A stretch of 39,859 bases of DNA. Source: an uncultured Bacilli bacterium (lineage in GTDB: Bacteria > Bacillota_I > Bacilli_A > RF39 > UBA660). The stretch spans positions 1 through 39,859 of the forward strand of contig CANQDV010000006.1 of NCBI GenBank assembly GCA_947593955.1, written 5' to 3'. The notes under the pieces are model-generated. The model was not told the origin of the DNA. It saw only the letters and a list, made by a program, of their open reading frames with translations, and ran no database searches. Position numbers and translations under genes: made by a program. Positions within the stretch are counted from its first letter, which is position 1, and each line of letters starts with the position of its first letter. Below, one piece after another: positions 1-7,859 of the stretch.

Positions 1-312
1 AGGTACTTATATTTTTTGACAATAGAAGATGAGGAAGAGGCAAGGAAAATAAGTAAAGGGGATAAGATAATGGAAGAGTACATGGAAGAAGCAATGGAGG
101 TAACAGGAAGTAGAAGTTTTGGGGAATCCTATAACAAAGAGATAGCAAATCAAAGGCAAGCTAGGATGGATGGATATGAAGAAGGAAAAGAAGAAGAAAG
201 AATAAATCGTTCTCAAGAGATAGCCTTATCAATGTTGAAAGAGAATTTAGATGTAAACTTAATTTCTAAATGTACGAACTTGACAGTAGAGGAGATACAA
301 AGTCTAAGATAA
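1..312 (+). CDS. C-terminal part of Rpn/PD-(D/E)XK nuclease family putative transposase (runs in from the left edge)
   Basis: Reading frame is open from base 1 (RYLYFLTIEDEEEARKISKGDKIMEEYMEEAMEVTG...), so the TTG at 16 is not necessarily the start. The KGDKIMEEY...EEI tail is typical of Rpn-family C-termini. Confidence 0.65.
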   Translation, partial: RYLYFLTIEDEEEARKISKGDKIMEEYMEEAMEVTGSRSFGESYNKEIANQRQARMDGYEEGKEEERINRSQEIALSMLKENLDVNLISKCTNLTVEEIQSLR

Positions 313-329
313 AAAGGTATTAGTAAAAT

Positions 330-352
330 GCAACAGAAATGTTGCTTTTTTT
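330..352 (+). terminator. Rho-independent terminator upstream of the poly-G promoter
   Basis: GCAAC-AGAAAT-GTTGC followed by 7 T. Confidence 0.7.
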
Positions 353-382
353 GTTGCAAAAACCCTAGGGGGGGGGGGTATA
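346..382 (+). repeat. Dispersed repeat: T7-N-TTGCAAAA-N-CCCTA-G11-TATA (partner at 39823..39859)
   Basis: 37-nt match with two substitutions between 346-382 and 39823-39859. Confidence 0.9.
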
Positions 383-384
383 AT
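354..384 (+). promoter_or_regulatory. Candidate phase-variable sigma-A promoter with G11 in the -35/-10 spacer
   Basis: TTGCAA (354-359), 19-nt spacer AAACCCTA+G11 (360-378), TATAAT (379-384). Confidence 0.7.
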
Positions 385-420
385 GTAATGTGTAGAATAA
401 TATATTCGGAGATGATAGAG

Positions 421-2175
421 TTGAAAGATAAAAAGAATATAATCATGTTGTCATTAACTATAATGGTAATATTAATATCAGTAGGGTATTCTATATTTAA
501 TACAAGTCTTACTATAAATGGAACAGCAAATATAGCAAGTACATGGAATATACTATTTACGGAAATAAAAGAAGTAGACAAAAAGGGAATTGTTACGGAA
601 TTAAGTACTCCTACAGTAAGTGGAACAAATGCAACATTTGATGTAGACTTTAAATTACCAGGGGACTATATAACATATCAAATAACAGTAGAGAATCAAG
701 GAACAATAGATGGAATAATAAAAGAAATAAAGGGAAGTGAACAAGGAAGTGACGCCATCAAGTTTGAAATAGAAGGGATAAAAGAAGGAGATAAATTACC
801 AAGTAAAAGGAGTACCACTTTTGATGTTACCATAAGTTATGATAGTAATACCAGTGAACAACCCAATTTAACAGATAATAAATTAAGTATCGGAATAAAT
901 TATATACAGGATACAGGAAGTAATATACCAAGTAATAATCCAGATATAGTACCAACAAGATTATCACAAAAGATACTTTATGATAATAAGATTCAAAGTG
1001 ATGAAAATATTAATTTTGGAGCGATAAGTAGTGAGACAAACGGCAAAGGATTATATTATACAAATAAGAATACTGAAGACAATAAAATAAGCTATTATTT
1101 CCGTGGTGCCGTAAATAATAATTATGTATCTTTTGCTGGATACTACTGGAGAATCATTCGTATTAATGAAGATGGAAGTATAAGGTTAATATATCAAGGA
1201 GATAGTGCTGATGCCACGGGAAGTAATGCCCAGGTAGGAACCAGTGCCTTCAACTCGACAATAGGAGATAACTCCATGGTAGGATACATGCATGGAAAAC
1301 CAACGAATAATTATACTGATGGATCAGGTAATTATAGTGGTTGGGCATGGGATAGTACAACGGGAACAGTAAAGATGTCTCTAGGATATACTTTTAATCC
1401 TCAAACGGGAGTATATACATTGTCTGAACCAGTAGTAAGTGGAACCTATAGTGAAACTTATTATGGCTATTATACATGTTACAGTCAAAGTACAACATGT
1501 ACACATATGATAAAATTAACCCAAGCTAAGAAAAATGGGAATACTTATCAAATATGGGGAGGAGAAACACATGCAGGATATTGGTCAACCTCTTATGAAC
1601 AAGCTCATGCGAATGAAGTAGATTCTAATATAAAAAAATCTTTAGAGGATTGGTATAAAGATCATTTATTAAAATATGACTTATATATAGCCGATACTGG
1701 CTTTTGTAATGATAGGAGTTTATCAACAGGAACCGGAGTAGGTAGAATAGATACGCATTATGGACCAGGGGCAAGACTATGTTATAATGGTGCTAAAACA
1801 CCACAATTTGCCTGTCCTAATCTAGACCAAGATTTATTTACCGTAAGTAATGCAAAAGGTAATAAAAAGTCTATCCAAAAAGTAGGGTTAATAACAGCAG
1901 ATGAAGCAGTATATGCAGGAGGAGTATATGGAGAAAATAATAGTTACTATTTAAATACAGGAGTTGCTTATTGGACAATGAGCCCCTTCGTCTTCATCTC
2001 TGCCGGTTCCCGCGCGAACGATTGGGTCGTTGGCGCGACTGGGAACTTGTACTATACGCGCGTGTGGGATGCTCTCGGTGTGCGTCCTGTAATAAATCTT
2101 AATGCAAATATTGAAATAACAGATATAAAACAAGATGGGACAATAGAAAAACCATATATAATTAAAACTGATTAA
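421..2175 (+). CDS. Secreted/anchored surface protein with C-terminal C-type-lectin/FGE-like domain; putative DGR target protein
   Basis: N-terminal hydrophobic segment MKDKKNIIMLSLTIMVILISVGYSIF, TasA/camelysin-like region, then YYWRIIRINEDGSIRLIY... and terminal YWTMSP...SRANDW...GVRPVINL. TTG start at 421 is preceded by GGAG at about 408. The ORF-track start at 328 lies in the upstream terminator. Confidence 0.75.
   Translation: MKDKKNIIMLSLTIMVILISVGYSIFNTSLTINGTANIASTWNILFTEIKEVDKKGIVTELSTPTVSGTNATFDVDFKLPGDYITYQITVENQGTIDGIIKEIKGSEQGSDAIKFEIEGIKEGDKLPSKRSTTFDVTISYDSNTSEQPNLTDNKLSIGINYIQDTGSNIPSNNPDIVPTRLSQKILYDNKIQSDENINFGAISSETNGKGLYYTNKNTEDNKISYYFRGAVNNNYVSFAGYYWRIIRINEDGSIRLIYQGDSADATGSNAQVGTSAFNSTIGDNSMVGYMHGKPTNNYTDGSGNYSGWAWDSTTGTVKMSLGYTFNPQTGVYTLSEPVVSGTYSETYYGYYTCYSQSTTCTHMIKLTQAKKNGNTYQIWGGETHAGYWSTSYEQAHANEVDSNIKKSLEDWYKDHLLKYDLYIADTGFCNDRSLSTGTGVGRIDTHYGPGARLCYNGAKTPQFACPNLDQDLFTVSNAKGNKKSIQKVGLITADEAVYAGGVYGENNSYYLNTGVAYWTMSPFVFISAGSRANDWVVGATGNLYYTRVWDALGVRPVINLNANIEITDIKQDGTIEKPYIIKTD
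1975..2090 (+). other. Putative DGR variable region (VR)
   Basis: Abrupt GC-rich, A-poor island (67/110 G+C and 12/110 A across 1981-2090) in an AT-rich gene. Many codons are NNC/NNT at presumptive AAY template positions. Protein motif is TMSPxxxxAGSRAxxWxxxATGNLxxTxVxxAxGVRPV. Confidence 0.8.
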
Positions 2176-2204
2176 TATTAATTTAATATGATTCAATTGA
2201 ATTT

Positions 2205-2232
2205 AAGAATGTAGAAAATATATTCTTTTTTT
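2205..2232 (+). terminator. Rho-independent terminator of the DGR target gene
   Basis: AAGAAT...ATTCTT followed by a T-run. Confidence 0.5.
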
Positions 2233-2302
2233 CTTTAAAAATATTTAAAAAAGTTTTAACATGTGATATAGTTAACTTATTAGAGATAGGAAGGTGTATT
2301 TA

Positions 2303-3139
2303 ATGAATATTGAGTTTTTAACTAATGATTATCTTTTAGTTTGGAACTTATTGTTTAAACCTTCTTTTAATGAAGAAGTTCAAAATTTGAAAGAAAAAAT
2401 ATGGCAAAAATATCCTAAAGAATACATGAGAATGCAAAAAGAAAATATTGAAATTTTAAAATATAGTGATGATTTCATACCTGATGATGATACGGTATAC
2501 AATTATGTTTTTGAAAGTGAAACATTTGAGAATATAAAAAAAGAAGTGGAAAAACACCGTTTATTTCTTATGAAAAATTGGGGTGAATATCAAAAAGAAA
2601 TTAATAAGGAATTAAAATCAATAATTCGTTTTCCTATTAAAGATACATATCATATTTTGGTTATTCATCCATTATTAGATACGGTTGAATTTATGGGAAC
2701 CAATCCTAAGAAAAATATCTCTTGGGGAAAAGCTAATGATGTAGAAGATGGTTTAAAAGCATTAATACGTATTATTTATACTTTAGTAAAATATGAAATA
2801 TCTTCTTTTCAAAAAGAAAATAGAGAAATTGTCTCTTCTATATTAGACCTTGCTATTACTAACGAATTACACACAAGAGTCGCTAAAAAAAGCAAATATG
2901 GAGAAGGTTTTAAAAATTTAAAACTTTTAAAAAAACAACTATATCCTTATTGGTTAATGTATTTGGGGGCAGATAAAGAAGAAATGGTTAGCTATATGAT
3001 GCGTGATCAAATGCCTTTTGATTTTGAAAAATATCAAATAGAAAAAGAATTAGCTAAGGTTGATTTATTTGGATTTATTGATTTTTGCTGTAATAATCAA
3101 AAATATATTATAAGACTTAACAATTTAGATGTAATGTAA
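2303..3139 (+). CDS. Hypothetical protein
   Basis: ORF with AGGAAGG SD upstream of ATG 2303 (the track start at GTG 2294 overlaps the SD). No family recognised. Confidence 0.7.
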   Translation: MNIEFLTNDYLLVWNLLFKPSFNEEVQNLKEKIWQKYPKEYMRMQKENIEILKYSDDFIPDDDTVYNYVFESETFENIKKEVEKHRLFLMKNWGEYQKEINKELKSIIRFPIKDTYHILVIHPLLDTVEFMGTNPKKNISWGKANDVEDGLKALIRIIYTLVKYEISSFQKENREIVSSILDLAITNELHTRVAKKSKYGEGFKNLKLLKKQLYPYWLMYLGADKEEMVSYMMRDQMPFDFEKYQIEKELAKVDLFGFIDFCCNNQKYIIRLNNLDVM

Positions 3140-3168
3140 AAGCATTTTGTTTTTACTGGGGGCAAATT

Positions 3169-6100
3169 ATGGATAGTAAACTAAAATTAATATTAGAAAA
3201 AATTAACTTAGACAACAAATATTTTCAAGAATTAGAAAAAGCTGAATTAGATAAAGTTGTCGTTTATAAAAAATATGATAAAGTACAGATTGTTTTAAAA
3301 AATGATACTAATTTAAGTTTAGAATTATATAAAACTTTGACTACTTGCTTTTCTAATTATTTTGGAAAAGAAGTAAGTTTAGAAATTATTACATCAGAAA
3401 TAAACAAAGATTATTTAAAAATATATTATAGAGATATTATTGAAAGTATTGCCAGTGAAAAAGTGTTGGCCAATTTTTTTCTTGATCGTCTAGTAATAGA
3501 TGACAATAGCTATACAGTAAAACTTATTAATGAAGTAGAAGAGAAACAATTTAGTACCATTAAAGATATTATTATTAAAAAGTTAAAACAATGTGGATTT
3601 GATATTGATTTAACTACATTTATTGATTTAGAAGAACAAGAAAAAACTAAGAATGCTATTAATGATGCTTTAAAAATAGATGTTAGTACTTTTAAAAATC
3701 ATAAAGTGGAAACTACTTTAGAAAAGGAACCTTCTTTTAAGCCAAAGTATGAAAAAAAAGAAGTTAATGAGCAAACGATTAAGGGTAGAGTAATTAAAGA
3801 TAATCCTGTAAGTATTAAAAGTATTGTTGGTGAAGAAGAAAGCATTACTATTGATGCTCAAGTTTTTGGTATAGAAGAATTTGAACCTGCTAGTAAAGAG
3901 TTTAAGATATTGACTTTGAAATTAACTGATTATACTGATAGCATTTATGCCAAAATATTTTCAAGAGATGCTGAAGAATTTGAAATGTTGAAGAAAAAGT
4001 GCAAACCTAATAGTTGGTTAAGAGTGAGGGGAGCAACTAAAATCGATCGTTATTCAAATAATGAAATAGTATTAAATATTAGAGATATCAATGAAATTGA
4101 TGCTAAGAGTAATAAAAGAGTTGATAATGCTCCTCGAAAGAGAGTAGAACTTCATGCCCATACTAAAATGAGTCAAATGGATGGGGTTATGGATGAAGTT
4201 GAATACATTAAACAAGCTATGGCTTTTGGGCATCGTGGGGCAGCAGTAACTGATCATAATGGTTGTCAAGCCTTCCCTCATGTATTTAATACTATAAAAG
4301 ATTATAATAAAGATAAAGAAGAGAAAGATAAATTTAAAGGTTTATATGGTACGGAAATTACTTTAATTGATGACGATATAGATATTGTCATTCGTGGTAA
4401 TGATGAAGTAATTATGGATGCAACTTATGTTGTATTTGATTTTGAAACAACTGGTTTTAATGCTGGTGGTGGCGACTCTATCATTGAAATTGGTGCTGTT
4501 AAAATGAAAAATGGGGAAATTCTTGAAAATTATGATGAATTAATTAACCCAGGACATGATATAAGTGAAAATATAACAGCAGTTACGAACATTACTAATG
4601 AAATGTTAGTAGGAAAAGACAATGAAGAAAATGCTGTCAAAAGGTTTATTGATTGGGTTGGAGATTTACCTATGGTTGCTCATAATGCTAAATTTGATTG
4701 TTCTTTTTTAGAGATGGCATATAAGAAATATAACTTAGGTAAATTTAATAATCCCGTTATTGATACCTTAGAATTATCTCGAACTCTTGATAATACTTAT
4801 TCTAGACATAGTTTAACAGCTATAACGAAAAGATATGATATTCCTTGGGATGAAGAATCACATCATAGAGCTGATTATGATGCTACTGGAACTGCTTTAG
4901 TTCTTTATAAAATGTTAAAAAAATTAGATGATAGACATTTTGTCGTTATAAAAGATTTGAATAATCTAGTATCTAAAGATGAAATTTATAAATATGGTAA
5001 CAGTTATCATATTAATATGATTGCTAAAAATAAAGTAGGGTTAAAGAATATGTTTAAAATTATTTCTTTAGCCAATACTAAATATCTATATAAGACACCT
5101 AGAATATTACGAAGTGAAATAGAAAAATTAAGAGAAGGTCTTTTAATTGGTAGCGGTTGTTATGAAAGTGAAGTATTTAATCAAGCAAGAAGTAAGAGTG
5201 ACGAAGAATTAGCTAATATTATTTCTTTTTATGATTATGTTGAAGTTCAACCTCCAGAAGTTTATAATCACTTAATTCAAAGTGAAGATTTTAAAAACGA
5301 ACAAGAACTTATTGACAATATTAAAAAAGTGATAGATTGTACTCTTTCTAGTGGTAAGTTAATTGTTGCTACTGGTGATGTTCATCAGCTTAATGATGAA
5401 GATAAAATTTATCGTGAAATAATTGTCAATCAAAAAGTTCCTGGTGGTGGAAGGCATCCATTAGCTAAAAAAAGTATAACTAGTATACCTAGTCAATATT
5501 TTAGAACAACGGAAGAAATGTTGAATGCTTTTAACTTTTTAGACCAAGCAACAAGAGAATTAATTGTTATTGATAACCCTAATAAAATTGTTGACATGGT
5601 AGAAGATATCGAAGTAATTATTGATACTGGCGGTGTTCCTTTCGCGCCAATTATTCCTGATTCTCAAAAGACGACAACTGATCTTGTCTATAATAAAGCT
5701 AGTAGTATGTATGGGGATCCATTACCTTTTAATATTGAAGAAAGAATTGCTAAAGAGTTATATGGTGATGGATTATTTGATGCGATAAAAGATAACATGA
5801 ATAAAGAGAAAGAGTGGAAAGAAGAAGAATTTGAACAAGAATCTTTTAGAAGACTTCATGAGGCAATTTTATTAGGTGTAGATAATGTCAAAAAAATAAT
5901 TCGTGATAATATTCATGAAAATGAACAAGAATTAACGGATGAAGAACTAGATAAGGCTTTACAGAAAAAATTAGGAGGCATTATTGGTGGTAATTTTGAT
6001 GTAATTTATTTGATTGCTCAAAAGTTAGTTAAGCATTCTAATGATGAAGGGTACTTAGTTGGTTCCCGTGGATCTGTTGGATCTAGTTTTGTGGCTACTA

Positions 6101-7782
6101 TGATGGGAATTACAGAAGTTAATGCTCTACCTGCACATTATTTGTGTCGTAATCCGCAATGTAAATATTCAGAATTTAATAATGAATTGGGTGAACCTTA
6201 TGGTAAAGAATATTCTAGTGGATATGATTTACCTAACAAGATATGTCCAAAATGTGGTGAACCTTTGGGTAAAGAAGGTCAAGATATGCCTTTTGCTACT
6301 TTCTTAGGATTTAATGCCGATAAAGTACCTGATATCGATTTAAACTTTTCAGGAGATAATCAAGAAAGTGCTCATGCTTATACTAAAGTATTATTTGGTG
6401 AAGATAATGTATATCGTGCGGGGACTATTGGTACAGTAGCTGATAAAACAGCTTTTGGCTTTGCTAAAGGCTACTTTGAAGACAAAGGAATTACTGGGGT
6501 TAGAACAGCTGAAATAGAACGACTTGCTATAGGATGTACTGGTGTTAAGCGAACTACCGGTCAACATCCTGGTGGAATCGTTGTTATTCCTGGTTATATG
6601 GACGTTTTTGACTTTACACCATTTCAATATCCTGCCGATGATGAAACTAGTAAATGGCGTACTACGCACTTCGATTATCATGCCATTGATCAAGATGTTT
6701 TAAAACTTGATATACTAGGTCACGATGATCCGACGGTATTGCGTATGTTACAAGACTTATCAGGAATAGATGTAACAACCATTCCCATGGATGACCCAAA
6801 AGTATTAAGTCTTCTTACTTCTCCTAGTGCTTTAGGAGTAACAGAAGAACAAATTAAATGCCCAACAGGTACTTTAGGAGTACCAGAGATGGGAACCCAA
6901 TTTGTAATAAGTATGTTAGTTGATACTAAACCTCAAACTTTTAGTGAAATTGTTAAAATATCAGGATTATCACATGGAACTGATGTATGGAGTGGTAATG
7001 CTAGTGAATTAATTGCTAATAAAGTGTGTCCTTTTAAAGATGTTATTGGATGTCGTGATGATATAATGGTTAATCTTATGAACTGGGGTATGAAACCTAT
7101 TAGAGCATTTAAAATTATGGAATTTGTCCGTAAAGGAAAACCTAGTAAGGATCCTGAAACATGGAAAGGAATGGCTGATGAAATGCGAGAAGCTAAAGTA
7201 CCAGAATGGTATATTGAGTCATGTCATAAGATTAAGTACATGTTCCCTAAGGCTCATGCAGTAGCGTATGTAATGTCTGCTCTTCGCATTGCTTGGTTTA
7301 AAGTATATTATCCACTATATTATTATGCTGCTTACTTTTCAATAAGAGTAACTGATTTTGATATAGAAACAATGATAAAGGGATATGATGCTATCAAAAG
7401 TAAAATAGAAGATTTAGAGGTGAAAGGTTATGATCGAACTAATAAAGAGTCTAATGTTTTAGATACATTACATATTGCTTTAGAAGCAGCAGCAAGGGGT
7501 ATAAAATTTGGACCAATTGAACTTGCTAGAAGTCATTCTAAATATTTTTTAGTAGATGAGAATAACGAAAATACTTTAATTTCTCCATTTAGTTCTATTG
7601 ATGGATTAGGGGAAGCTGTTAGTACTTCAATTATTGAAGAAAGAGAAAAACAAGAATTTATAAGTATTGAAGATTTGCAAAAGAGATGTAAAGTATCTTT
7701 GACAATTACTGATAAAATGCGTAGTATGGGAATGCTTAATGGAATTCCCGAATCTAGTCAAATGACTTTAAATTTATTTTGA
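3169..7782 (+). CDS. polC: DNA polymerase III alpha subunit, PolC type
   Basis: 1537 aa; PHP (RVELHAHTKMSQMDGV), DnaQ-like exonuclease (YVVFDFETTGF) and PolC catalytic motifs (PDIDLNFSGD). Confidence 0.98.
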   Translation: MDSKLKLILEKINLDNKYFQELEKAELDKVVVYKKYDKVQIVLKNDTNLSLELYKTLTTCFSNYFGKEVSLEIITSEINKDYLKIYYRDIIESIASEKVLANFFLDRLVIDDNSYTVKLINEVEEKQFSTIKDIIIKKLKQCGFDIDLTTFIDLEEQEKTKNAINDALKIDVSTFKNHKVETTLEKEPSFKPKYEKKEVNEQTIKGRVIKDNPVSIKSIVGEEESITIDAQVFGIEEFEPASKEFKILTLKLTDYTDSIYAKIFSRDAEEFEMLKKKCKPNSWLRVRGATKIDRYSNNEIVLNIRDINEIDAKSNKRVDNAPRKRVELHAHTKMSQMDGVMDEVEYIKQAMAFGHRGAAVTDHNGCQAFPHVFNTIKDYNKDKEEKDKFKGLYGTEITLIDDDIDIVIRGNDEVIMDATYVVFDFETTGFNAGGGDSIIEIGAVKMKNGEILENYDELINPGHDISENITAVTNITNEMLVGKDNEENAVKRFIDWVGDLPMVAHNAKFDCSFLEMAYKKYNLGKFNNPVIDTLELSRTLDNTYSRHSLTAITKRYDIPWDEESHHRADYDATGTALVLYKMLKKLDDRHFVVIKDLNNLVSKDEIYKYGNSYHINMIAKNKVGLKNMFKIISLANTKYLYKTPRILRSEIEKLREGLLIGSGCYESEVFNQARSKSDEELANIISFYDYVEVQPPEVYNHLIQSEDFKNEQELIDNIKKVIDCTLSSGKLIVATGDVHQLNDEDKIYREIIVNQKVPGGGRHPLAKKSITSIPSQYFRTTEEMLNAFNFLDQATRELIVIDNPNKIVDMVEDIEVIIDTGGVPFAPIIPDSQKTTTDLVYNKASSMYGDPLPFNIEERIAKELYGDGLFDAIKDNMNKEKEWKEEEFEQESFRRLHEAILLGVDNVKKIIRDNIHENEQELTDEELDKALQKKLGGIIGGNFDVIYLIAQKLVKHSNDEGYLVGSRGSVGSSFVATMMGITEVNALPAHYLCRNPQCKYSEFNNELGEPYGKEYSSGYDLPNKICPKCGEPLGKEGQDMPFATFLGFNADKVPDIDLNFSGDNQESAHAYTKVLFGEDNVYRAGTIGTVADKTAFGFAKGYFEDKGITGVRTAEIERLAIGCTGVKRTTGQHPGGIVVIPGYMDVFDFTPFQYPADDETSKWRTTHFDYHAIDQDVLKLDILGHDDPTVLRMLQDLSGIDVTTIPMDDPKVLSLLTSPSALGVTEEQIKCPTGTLGVPEMGTQFVISMLVDTKPQTFSEIVKISGLSHGTDVWSGNASELIANKVCPFKDVIGCRDDIMVNLMNWGMKPIRAFKIMEFVRKGKPSKDPETWKGMADEMREAKVPEWYIESCHKIKYMFPKAHAVAYVMSALRIAWFKVYYPLYYYAAYFSIRVTDFDIETMIKGYDAIKSKIEDLEVKGYDRTNKESNVLDTLHIALEAAARGIKFGPIELARSHSKYFLVDENNENTLISPFSSIDGLGEAVSTSIIEEREKQEFISIEDLQKRCKVSLTITDKMRSMGMLNGIPESSQMTLNLF

Positions 7783-7802
7783 TATATAATCGTAATTAAA
7801 AT

Positions 7803-7831
7803 TTGACAAAATAAAAAAATAATTGTATAAC
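7803..7831 (+). promoter_or_regulatory. Sigma-A promoter
   Basis: TTGACA, 17-nt spacer, TATAAC. Confidence 0.6.
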
Positions 7832-7859
7832 TACATAGCGCGAAAAAGGGGATGAAATA

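Noticed and set aside
328-420. ORF-track start of the DGR target at ATG 328, which would put the poly-G tract in the coding sequence (translational phase variation)
   Set aside because: The ATG lies in the intrinsic terminator hairpin and upstream of the -35/-10. The N-terminal MQQKCCFFCCKNPRGGG has no signal-peptide logic. TTG 421 with GGAG fits the hydrophobic anchor. Transcriptional switching is the better model.
1951-2196. Antisense 81-aa ORF across the GC-rich island
   Set aside because: It arises because the A-poor VR lacks T on the opposite strand and thus stop codons. No SD or protein family.
6122-6693. ORFs 6122..6307 (+) and 6391..6693 (-) inside polC
   Set aside because: Alternative-frame/antisense ORFs within a clear PolC reading frame, without SD or family resemblance.
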